Program-made: the position numbers and the translations under genes | Source: Flavisolibacter sp. | Lineage (GTDB): Bacteria; Bacteroidota; Bacteroidia; Chitinophagales; Chitinophagaceae | Direction: 5' to 3' | Assembly: GCA_017745135.1 (NCBI GenBank) | Contig: JAGIAB010000062.1 | Location: 5,334-11,527, forward strand | Length of the DNA: 6,194 bases | Part shown: piece by piece, positions 1 to 5,569 of the stretch | Position numbering within the stretch: position 1 is the first letter of the stretch | Layout: every line of letters begins with the position of its first letter | The notes under the pieces: generated by a model | The model's database searches: none | The model's input: the letters and a program-made list of their open reading frames with translations, nothing else | Told to the model about the DNA's origin: nothing

Positions 1-220
1 GATTGTCCCTGTCCTGGTCATCATCATTGATGTCCTCCCAATAATGCATGGAAAGAAAATCAAAAAAGCTGATAGACTGATCAAGTTGCCGGTGCTCCAA
101 AAAATGAGCAATCAACACCGGCAGCTTAAATGGCTGATTGAAAGCAGGAGTGTTGAATAAAAAAAGGAAAAAGAATATGTAAGCCAGTCCTTTTTTCACG
201 GCGCAAATATAAGCCTCCAT
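1..220 (-). CDS. Small exported hypothetical protein, 3' end beyond window edge
   Basis: The minus-strand frame is open from an ATG at 220-218 to the left edge (73 codons plus one base, no stop). After a short start it reads VKKGLAYIFFFLFLFNTPAF, a basic n-region and a Phe/Leu-rich hydrophobic core that look like a Sec signal peptide or N-terminal anchor. Next come a Leu/His stretch (LPVLIAHFLEHRQ), a segment containing SFFDFLSMHYW, and an acidic run (EDINDDDQDRDN) at the cut edge. From memory, this pattern matches an uncharacterised small Bacteroidota family often found near heavy-metal efflux genes; the function is unknown. The start is uncertain. A GTG at 199-197 is in frame, places KK directly before the hydrophobic core, and lies just after a -7 promoter motif that the ATG reading would place inside the gene. 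I give the longest reading but consider GTG199 at least as likely. Confidence 0.72.
   Translation of the reverse strand, partial: MEAYICAVKKGLAYIFFFLFLFNTPAFNQPFKLPVLIAHFLEHRQLDQSISFFDFLSMHYWEDINDDDQDRDN
204..211 (-). promoter_or_regulatory. Bacteroidota -7 promoter element (TATATTTG)
   Basis: Read on the minus strand, 211-204 is TATATTTG, a full match to the TAnnTTTG element recognised by the Bacteroidota primary sigma factor. No TTG (-33) element is visible 19-21 bases upstream. Transcription from this element would begin around 200-198, almost on the GTG at 199, which implies a leaderless or nearly leaderless message for the small exported protein. The match is clear; its use in the cell is inferred. 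Confidence 0.45.
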
Positions 221-287
221 TTTTAATGTTACTGCGACCCCCACAGCAACCAGGCGCTTATTGCTTTCTCAGAAAATAGTATAGGAC

Positions 288-311
288 TAACCTGCGCAAC
301 ATGCCAGGTTA
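288..311. repeat. 7-bp perfect inverted repeat between two minus-strand genes
   Basis: TAACCTG (288-294) and CAGGTTA (305-311) are perfect reverse complements separated by 10 bases. The repeat lies in the 215-base gap between the hybrid kinase stop and the small exported protein. No T-run follows it on either strand, so it does not look like an intrinsic terminator. A protein-binding site or chance are the alternatives. I see no other feature between 221 and 435. Confidence 0.3.
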
Positions 312-435
312 TACGAGGCTGATGTCCCTGTTTCCCAAATGTCGATTGGCTGGTAGCTACAATGCTTGCAATGAAAAATTATAAGGCTATGCTATGAGAC
401 AACCCGAAATATTATTTCTTCCCGTAGCCTTCATC

Positions 436-1896
436 TCAGTTGCTATATACTTCACGCTGTACCGGTAGCCTCACTTTTATCCTGCATCCTTTCCCGGGTG
501 CCGTCACCAGGTCCATGGTTCCGTTAAAGAGGCTGCACCTGCTTTCTATGTTTTTTAACCCTATGCCTTCCGTTCTTTTGGCTGCTTCAAATCCCACTCC
601 GTCATCTTCAATGGACAGGAAGTACTCCGTCTCCCGCACATCAATCCGTATCGAAGCATTTTTTGCTTTTGCATATTTTAAAATATTTGATACCTGCTCC
701 TGTATGATCCTGTAAAGACATAGTTTAATATGGTTATTGATTTTTTGGAGTTCCTTTGAAGGTGGCAACGAAAGTGTAAGCTTTATTTTGCCGGTGAGAT
801 TAATGGTCTGGACAAGATCATGTAATACGTTTTCAAATTCATTGTTTTCAAAAGGAGGGGGCATCATGGAGTGTGCAAGGCCTCTGAGTTCTTTAATCGC
901 CTCCATGATGGCCTCCTGGCTTTTCGATAGACACAGTTCACGCATATCAGGAAAATTTTTTGCGGTATCGATCATGATCTTGGCCGTAGCCAGTATCTGG
1001 TTCACATTATCGTGCAGTTCCCTTCCAATTTCCATTCTTTCTTTTTCCTGTGCAGCTATGGCAATCCCGGTAATTTGCTTCTGCACCTGTATTTCCTGTT
1101 CTACCAGTTGGTGCTGTAGCTTGCGTACCTCGGTAACATCATGCATAACACCGGTAACACGGATGGCTTTTTCCTCCTTATCGCGAAGAACAAGTGCATT
1201 GATGTTTACCCAGGCAATAGAACCGTCGTTGCGGAGAACGCGAAAAATTTTCCTCCAGCGGTTTTCCTTTCCTTTTATCACCATGACGAGACTTTTTTCA
1301 GTGGCCGGCAGGTCGTCCGGGTGTATAAATTCTTTCAGATCATTCAGGCGAAAATTTTCCTTACTGTTGCGGCCAATAATTTTTTCAATAGCGCTGGAGC
1401 AGTATACCTCGCCCCTTTCAATATCATAATCCCATATCACATCAAAAGAAGTTTTGGCGGCAAGCTGGAAGCGTTCAGTAAGTTCGGATAAAGAGCTTTC
1501 CAGGAATTGCTTATCGTGTTTGATCTTTTGTTTGACTAAAAGTTTTTCAACAGCAAAAGGCAGCCGCTGCATCCGGTCTTTTAAAATATAGTCGTCCGCA
1601 CCTTCCTTCAATATTAAAATGGCCACTTCCTCCGACACGGCGCCGGTGATCAGGATAAAGGGAATGGAGCTGTTTTTTTCGTTGCGGGCTTTTAGTGCTT
1701 TCACAGCATCAAAGTTGGGAAGCTGGTAATCCGAAAGGATCAGGTCATAATCCTGCTGGTGCAGCTTTTCCATGTACTCGCTGGCTGTAGCAGTAAGGGT
1801 GAACGTTGTTTGATAGGGAATTCTGGAAAGTGTTTTTTGGATGACGGCCGCGTCCATCGGGTTGTCTTCCAGCATAAGGATCCTGAGTGCTTTCAT
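436..1896 (-). CDS. Hybrid sensor kinase: receiver-PAS-HisKA_3-HATPase
   Basis: This 486-residue protein has no membrane segment or signal peptide and should be cytoplasmic. Residues 1-120 form a CheY-like receiver, with acidic residues E10/D11, phospho-acceptor D56 (in LSDYQLP), T84 and K106 all present. A short helical linker leads to a PAS/PAC domain at about 140-258, with HPDD at 192-195 and a terminal GVMHDVTE. A coiled-coil-like stretch at 259-285 joins the kinase core. The dimerisation domain is HisKA_3 type (NarX/DesK-like), with GRELHDNVNQ placing the phospho-histidine at H295. The ATPase domain shows N404 in the N-box (RIIQEQVSN), DDGVGF at 431-436 as G1 and GIGLKN at 444-449 as G2. 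All residues needed for activity are present. Kinases of this type usually signal to LuxR/NarL-family regulators, and none is encoded here, so the partner must be elsewhere. The N-terminal receiver suggests input by phosphorelay from another kinase. Start ATG 1896-1894; stop TGA 438-436. Confidence 0.93.
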   Translation of the reverse strand: MKALRILMLEDNPMDAAVIQKTLSRIPYQTTFTLTATASEYMEKLHQQDYDLILSDYQLPNFDAVKALKARNEKNSSIPFILITGAVSEEVAILILKEGADDYILKDRMQRLPFAVEKLLVKQKIKHDKQFLESSLSELTERFQLAAKTSFDVIWDYDIERGEVYCSSAIEKIIGRNSKENFRLNDLKEFIHPDDLPATEKSLVMVIKGKENRWRKIFRVLRNDGSIAWVNINALVLRDKEEKAIRVTGVMHDVTEVRKLQHQLVEQEIQVQKQITGIAIAAQEKERMEIGRELHDNVNQILATAKIMIDTAKNFPDMRELCLSKSQEAIMEAIKELRGLAHSMMPPPFENNEFENVLHDLVQTINLTGKIKLTLSLPPSKELQKINNHIKLCLYRIIQEQVSNILKYAKAKNASIRIDVRETEYFLSIEDDGVGFEAAKRTEGIGLKNIESRCSLFNGTMDLVTAPGKGCRIKVRLPVQREVYSN

Positions 1897-2001
1897 AATA
1901 GGCGTTTAAGGGTGAATAGGGTCGGATCGATAAATGGCTGGCGAAGCCTAAATGTACTGGCATCTGATTTTTTTTCTATAAAGATTTTACGATAGAAGTG
2001 C

Positions 2002-2015
2002 TCGTATTTTTACGA
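2002..2015. repeat. Short inverted repeat upstream of hybrid kinase gene
   Basis: TCGTA (2002-2006), TTTT, then TACGA (2011-2015) form an inverted repeat about 106 bases upstream of the kinase start. Its right half belongs to TTTTACGA (2008-2015), which occurs also at 1985-1992, 23 bases earlier. This gap (1897-2195) separates divergent genes, so a regulator site is possible. The arms are only 5 bp and could be chance. No good -7 element for the minus-strand kinase was found in the gap. Confidence 0.25.
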
Positions 2016-2104
2016 ATTAAGGTTATTCACCTATCAGGAGTTAGCGGAAACGATGGGTGCATGGAGAGAGGATTCTAATTTCTAAATGCTTTGGTGTATG
2101 GAGG

Positions 2105-2136
2105 TTGTGTATTTTTATGCGAATGTCAACTCTTTG
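2105..2136 (+). promoter_or_regulatory. Weak candidate -33/-7 promoter for the RibD_C gene
   Basis: TTG at 2105-2107 is followed, after a 21-base spacer, by ACTCTTTG at 2129-2136. This keeps the TTTG of the Bacteroidota -7 box but lacks its leading TA. The spacing suits this promoter class, and the start codon lies 59 bases downstream. It is the best candidate in the 299-base divergent gap, but the match is partial. Confidence 0.22.
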
Positions 2137-2195
2137 GCCGCAGTGCAGACTACTACGGCAATACCAAAATTGGATATTAATTTAAACAAAGCAGA

Positions 2196-2756
2196 ATGAG
2201 AAAGCTAGTTGCAGCAATCAATATGAGCCTTGACGGATTTTGCGACCATACGGCAGGCATTCCGGATGAAGAAATACATCTGCATTACGCCGACCTGTTA
2301 AACAGCGCAGACATCATTTTATATGGAAGGATAACCTACCAGCTTATGGAATATTGGAAAACTGTAGTGGAAAATCCTACCGGTAATAAAGCAATGGACG
2401 AATTTGCTGTGACATTCGATAAGATTCCCAAACTAGTGTTTTCCCACACACTGAAAAAGATAGAATGGGAAACAGCAAAGCTGGCAAAGAGAGGCCTTGA
2501 AGAAGAAGTCGTAGAACTCAAGCAATCCCGCAACGGCGGGAGCAAAGACATTTTAGTTGGTAGTCCCGGTTTAATTCTGTCTTTAATGAAATTGAATTTA
2601 ATTGATGAACTCCAGCTCTGTGTTCATCCGGTTGTAGTTGGTAGCGGTTTGCCATTATTTAAAGACATGAACAATAGAGTTCAATTTAACCTCTTAAAAA
2701 CAAAAACCTTTAATTGTGGTGCAATCATTCTTTATTATGAGCCCGGCAAAAAATGA
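2196..2756 (+). CDS. Dihydrofolate reductase family protein (RibD C-terminal domain)
   Basis: This single-domain 186-residue protein has the RibD_C/DHFR-like fold. The N-terminus MRKLVAAINMSLDG (SLDG at 11-14) is the usual first strand and loop of the family. YGRITYQLMEYW at 43-54 matches the conserved GR.TY segment. ILVGSPGLILSLM at 119-131 lies where the family binds the NADPH phosphates, and LIDELQLCVHPVVVGSGLPLF at 135-155 is the signature C-terminal strand and loop. Length is normal for the stand-alone YwjB/YyaP-like group and the protein is predicted to be soluble. Members are presumed NADPH-dependent reductases; true DHFR activity is not established for most, so the substrate is unknown. 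The start ATG follows an A-rich stretch (TTTAAACAAAGCAGA) with no Shine-Dalgarno, as expected in Bacteroidota. The frameshifted VOC gene begins 54 bases downstream on the same strand with no terminator between, so the two were probably co-transcribed. Confidence 0.9.
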   Translation: MRKLVAAINMSLDGFCDHTAGIPDEEIHLHYADLLNSADIILYGRITYQLMEYWKTVVENPTGNKAMDEFAVTFDKIPKLVFSHTLKKIEWETAKLAKRGLEEEVVELKQSRNGGSKDILVGSPGLILSLMKLNLIDELQLCVHPVVVGSGLPLFKDMNNRVQFNLLKTKTFNCGAIILYYEPGKK

Positions 2757-2810
2757 GTGCTGATAAAAGGTCGTAGATTCTAAAAACATCTTAATAAAAC
2801 CGGATTAATA

Positions 2811-3190
2811 ATGGAAAGAACAGGAAATAAACTTTTGCAAGGCATTGATGCCGTAATTGTAAGGTCAGCAACATTGAAACCTCCAAAAAATGGTATTTAG
2901 AGAAATTAGGACTGGCTTTGTTATTTGAAGATGCGAACATGAAACTTGTTGTCCTCGACACAAACGGCCCAACAAGTTTAACGCTTTGGCAAACGGACAA
3001 AGTAGTTTCTGTAAACCGGCACACGGTAACGTATCCAATATTTAAAACCCCTGATGCTGATGCACTGAACCAGGAACTATCAAACCGTGGAATAGAAGTT
3101 GGAGAAATTATTCAGGACGCCTATGTGAACCATTTCTTTTTTTATGACCCTGATGGAAATGTTTTGGAAGCTTGCCAGGTTCATGAGTAA
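2811..3190 (+). pseudogene. VOC (glyoxalase/bleomycin-resistance fold) protein, frameshifted
   Basis: From ATG 2811 the frame reads MERTGNKLLQGIDAVIVR and then runs into TAG at 2898-2900. From about 2867 the frame one base back reads SNIETSKKWYLEKLGLALLF and stays open to TAA 3188-3190. Together they make one VOC-family protein: the IDAVIVR strand, the SKKWYLEKLGL helix typical of glyoxalase-like proteins, and a C-terminal FFFYDPDGNVLEACQ strand holding the usual metal-ligand Glu position. A single base lost near 2862-2866 (for example GGG reduced to GG, giving VRVSNIE if restored) explains the break. The intact product would be 126 residues, normal for the family. An ATG at 2918 lies in the second frame, but starting there removes the first strand and helix of the fold, so a functional product is unlikely. 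A sequencing error is possible. Function in the family is varied (metal-dependent lyases, dioxygenases, drug binding), so no substrate is proposed. Confidence 0.8.
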
Positions 3191-3345
3191 ACAATAAATA
3201 GTAAGAGTAATCAAAAACCTTCCGCTTTTAGTGGAGATTTATGCTGTCGTTCTCCGGTATATATATGAACCTGCGATAATCAGTGCAAAAAATAAATCAA
3301 AATAATTCAAGCAGTGATTGCAAATGATTTTCTAAATAATTTTTT

Positions 3346-3366
3346 CCGGCCTTTTAAAATAGCCGG
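3346..3366. repeat. Near-palindrome upstream of the response regulator gene
   Basis: CCGGC (3346-3350) and GCCGG (3362-3366) flank an inner palindrome TTTTAAAA (3352-3359), with one and two unmatched bases. It lies about 87 bases before the regulator's start codon in the 262-base gap 3191-3452. The T-run precedes rather than follows the plus-strand stem, and AAAAAA follows it on the minus strand, so it is not a normal intrinsic terminator. An operator site is possible. The rest of the gap is AT-rich with no convincing promoter; partial -7 matches such as TATTTTCG (3373-3380) are too weak to call. Confidence 0.3.
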
Positions 3367-3452
3367 GTAAACTATTTTCGGGGAGTCAACTATAAATCCG
3401 GCAGATGGTAATGCCTGAATGCCGTACTTATTAATTACAATTTCGCTTAACA

Positions 3453-4127
3453 ATGCACATTTTAATTATAGAAGACGACCCTATTCTTAATAAGAATATT
3501 GTCGAAGCATTAAATGCTGAAAATTTTTCGACCCAGGGAGTGTTCGATGGGCTATTGGCCGGCAGAATATTGAAAAAAAATGAGTTTGACTGCATTGTAA
3601 TGGACATAAACCTTCCGGGCAGGTCAGGTTTTGATCTTTGCCGTGATTTTAGAAATTTTAATTCTGACACGCCTGTTTTGATGCTAACAGCTTTTAGCGA
3701 ACTTGATGATAAGGTGAAAGGGTATGGTTGCGGTGCGGATGATTATCTTACCAAGCCATTTTATATGCGTGAGTTGATTCTAAAAATTCATTCGCTTACA
3801 AAAAGAAACCGCAATCAAAAATCAGCGCCGGTTATTGCTGCAGATGATATCATCATTCAAACAGCGCAAAAAAAAGTATTCAGGCAGGAGCAGGAAATTA
3901 TGCTAACACCTAGAGAGTACCAGATCCTGCTAAAGCTTTGTGCGAATAAAGGTGAAATTGTTTCAAAGAACGACCTGGTCAGGGAGATTTGGGGGAGGTC
4001 CTTCGGTGCAAACACCAATACCATTGAAGTTTATGTAAATTTTTTAAGAAATAAAATAGACAAGCCCTTCGGGAAGAACAGTATTAAAACAAAAATCGGC
4101 TACGGTTATTATTTTGATGAACAATGA
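3453..4127 (+). CDS. OmpR/PhoB-family response regulator
   Basis: This 224-residue regulator is of normal length for the family. The receiver domain (1-118) has the acidic pocket E7/D8/D9, phospho-acceptor D51 (in VMDINLPG), the switch residues T79 and Y98, and the K101-P102 pair. After a linker at about 119-128, the winged-helix DNA-binding domain (130-222) shows LTPREYQILLKLCANKGEIV, the recognition-helix region NTIEVYVNFLRNKID, and the closing IKTKIGYGYYF hairpin. All phosphorylation residues are intact. Its stop codon overlaps the start of the kinase gene (ATGA), so the two are translated together and almost surely form a cognate pair. The next gene is an outer-membrane efflux protein, which suggests CusR/CzcR-like control of efflux; that role is inferred. 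OmpR-type regulators bind direct repeats 10-11 bp apart, and such a repeat lies at 5503-5520. The start ATG 3453 follows an A/T-rich leader and begins directly with the first strand (MHILIIEDD). Confidence 0.95.
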   Translation: MHILIIEDDPILNKNIVEALNAENFSTQGVFDGLLAGRILKKNEFDCIVMDINLPGRSGFDLCRDFRNFNSDTPVLMLTAFSELDDKVKGYGCGADDYLTKPFYMRELILKIHSLTKRNRNQKSAPVIAADDIIIQTAQKKVFRQEQEIMLTPREYQILLKLCANKGEIVSKNDLVREIWGRSFGANTNTIEVYVNFLRNKIDKPFGKNSIKTKIGYGYYFDEQ

Positions 4128-5491
4128 AGGTCCGCAACAAAATACTTATTTACTTTTCAAGTACTGTAATTCTTCTTACTGCAATCGCTTTTATTATTAT
4201 CTATTTGCTGTTTCGGCTTTATCGAGAAGAAGAATTTCAGCAGCGGCAAAAAGAAAAGATCGTATCCACACTGAATTTTATGACGGAGATCGAGAAGGCT
4301 AACCAGGAACTTACCGAGGCGCTCGACCGCATATCCATTAATTCTCTTCTTGATGAAAAGCTGTTGATCTTCGACGCCAACAGAAAACTCATTTATTCGA
4401 GCCTTGATGATGTTCCTGTCAGGTACTCGAATGATTTGCTGAAAGAACTGAATTCAATTAAGGACCGTATTGAAATGAAAGACGGCAAGTACGATGTGGT
4501 GGCTGTTTATATCACTTTAAAGGGAAAAAATTATTACGGCATCAGCAAGGCCTATGATCAGTTCGGGTATTCTAAATTGGGCTTTCTTCGCAACACACTG
4601 TTGGTTGCCTTTTTTGTAATTATTGCAGCAGTTCTCATTATTTCTGTTTTCCTTGCAAAACGCATTTCAAAGCCAATTTCTGATCTTGCCCGCTTGTTAA
4701 GCAACTACAGGCTGGGAGAAAGTCATCTCCCGCAACAGATCAATACTTCCACGGAAGAAATAAAATATCTTAATGAAAAATTCAACGAATTGGTTAAAAG
4801 AACCAATGAAGCCTTTTCATTTCAAAAACATTCCATCGATCACATCTCGCACCAGTTAAAAACGCCTCTTGCCGTTTTGGTTTCAGAGCTTGAAAGATTA
4901 AAACGAACTACCAGCGACAATGAACTAAAACCCGAACTCGAAAAACAGATCAATAGAACAAGGTCGCTGGCAGAAGTCATAAATGCTCTGCTTGAAATTT
5001 CAAAAATTGAAGCAGGGCAGTTGGTCGAATTCAGGAACATACGGGTAGATGAAATCCTGTTCGATAATATTGAAGAACTCAATACACTTCACCCGGAATT
5101 TCATTTTGAATTGAATTACTATCCCGATCAGCCCGAGGCAGAACGCTTGTCCTTAAAAATAAATGAGATGCTTATCAGGCATGCATTTCAAAACCTGCTA
5201 AGCAATTGTGTCACTTATAGCAATACACCGGAATCGAAAATTTTAATAGACTGCTCATCGACACAGGAATTAAAAATCTCCATCTCCAATTCAGGCAACC
5301 CGCTTTCTACTGAAGAAGAAAAATATTTGTTCAATCATTTTTTCAGGGGAGAAAATAGCCGGGGACAAATGGGCTTTGGTCTTGGCCTTGTGCTGGCAAA
5401 AAAAATAATCAATCTTCATGCAGGAAGTATTTCTTATTCCAATCCGGCCGCAGATCTTAATGTTTTCGAAATACGCTTTCCTTTAAGCTGA
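4124..5491 (+). CDS. Membrane sensor histidine kinase (HAMP-HisKA-HATPase), likely metal or stress sensor
   Basis: This 455-residue inner-membrane kinase has a first transmembrane helix at about 7-31, a periplasmic sensor of roughly 120 residues (32-154) with a PAS/PDC-like strand LLIFDANRKLIYSS, and a second helix at about 157-178. A HAMP linker (about 179-232) follows, then HisKA with the H-box ISHQLKTPLAVL and phospho-His H243. The residue after it is Gln rather than the usual Glu. The ATPase domain shows N361 (NLLSN), a variant G1 box with NSG at 389-391 in place of DxG, an F-box-like LFNHFFRG (402-409) and a G2 box MGFGLGL (416-422). An Asn-x-Gly G1 is also known in CusS/CopS-type heavy-metal kinases, which agrees with the efflux gene downstream. 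The periplasmic segment has no His or Cys and only two Met, so the ligand is uncertain. The gene starts inside the regulator's stop (4-base overlap), and the efflux gene starts 70 bases after its end. Confidence 0.94.
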   Translation: MKVRNKILIYFSSTVILLTAIAFIIIYLLFRLYREEEFQQRQKEKIVSTLNFMTEIEKANQELTEALDRISINSLLDEKLLIFDANRKLIYSSLDDVPVRYSNDLLKELNSIKDRIEMKDGKYDVVAVYITLKGKNYYGISKAYDQFGYSKLGFLRNTLLVAFFVIIAAVLIISVFLAKRISKPISDLARLLSNYRLGESHLPQQINTSTEEIKYLNEKFNELVKRTNEAFSFQKHSIDHISHQLKTPLAVLVSELERLKRTTSDNELKPELEKQINRTRSLAEVINALLEISKIEAGQLVEFRNIRVDEILFDNIEELNTLHPEFHFELNYYPDQPEAERLSLKINEMLIRHAFQNLLSNCVTYSNTPESKILIDCSSTQELKISISNSGNPLSTEEEKYLFNHFFRGENSRGQMGFGLGLVLAKKIINLHAGSISYSNPAADLNVFEIRFPLS

Positions 5492-5520
5492 TTTTTATTT
5501 GCTTTAAGGGCATTTTAAGG
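5482..5520 (+). promoter_or_regulatory. TTTAAG direct repeats, candidate response-regulator operator
   Basis: TTTAAGG occurs at 5503-5509 and 5514-5520, exactly 11 bases apart start to start. A third related copy, TTTAAGC at 5482-5488, overlaps the end of the kinase gene 21 bases upstream (two helical turns). Same-face tandem repeats of 10-11 bp are the normal binding pattern of OmpR/PhoB regulators, and this gene order would have the regulator control the efflux gene. A poor -7-like box, GAGTTTTG (5531-5538), lies 10 bases after the last repeat, so the repeats would occupy the -33 region, as at activator-dependent promoters. The repeats are seen directly; the function is inferred. Confidence 0.42.
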
Positions 5521-5529
5521 CGCTGGTCG

Positions 5530-5569
5530 TGAGTTTTGCAACTCATAAGCTGTGAAAAGCCATGAGTTG
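5530..5569 (+). promoter_or_regulatory. Two mutually exclusive hairpins at the efflux gene start
   Basis: Three short elements are complementary in turn: TGAGTT (5530-5535), AACTCA (5540-5545) and TGAGTT (5563-5568). Hairpin A pairs the first two with a TTGC loop. Hairpin B pairs CAACTCAT (5539-5546) with ATGAGTTG (5562-5569), with an inner GCT/AGC helix at 5549-5551 and 5558-5560. B buries the ATG at 5562, while A leaves it free. This could be translational control, or the elements could simply be a repeated protein-binding site. If the in-frame ATG at 5571 is the true start, B would lie just before it. Confidence 0.35.

Noticed and set aside
386..396. GCTATGCTATG direct repeat
   Set aside because: Two overlapping 6-base units are too short to mean anything alone.
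440..715. Plus-strand open frame of 91 codons
   Set aside because: Antisense to the ATPase domain of the hybrid kinase, with no promoter and no motif.
737..1429. Plus-strand open frame of 230 codons
   Set aside because: It lies wholly antisense to the hybrid kinase, whose domains and motifs are unmistakable; its translation is Ser/Cys/Phe-rich with no recognisable motif.
1905..1911. Single TTTAAGG matching the repeats before the efflux gene
   Set aside because: It is one isolated 7-mer without a phased partner, so it is easily chance in DNA of this composition.
2527..2540. CCCGC-AACG-GCGGG perfect hairpin
   Set aside because: It is inside the RibD_C gene, has no T-run, and encodes the ordinary residues SRNGG; probably only coding sequence.
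3218..3255. Possible terminator hairpins after the VOC pseudogene (TCCGC/GTGGA; GGAGA/TCTCC)
   Set aside because: Stems of 5 bp, one with a wobble pair, overlapping each other and without a following T-run.
5494..5501. TTTATTTG as a -7 promoter box for the efflux gene
   Set aside because: It lacks the A of the leading TA, has no TTG at the right distance, and lies among the TTTAAG repeats; too weak to annotate.
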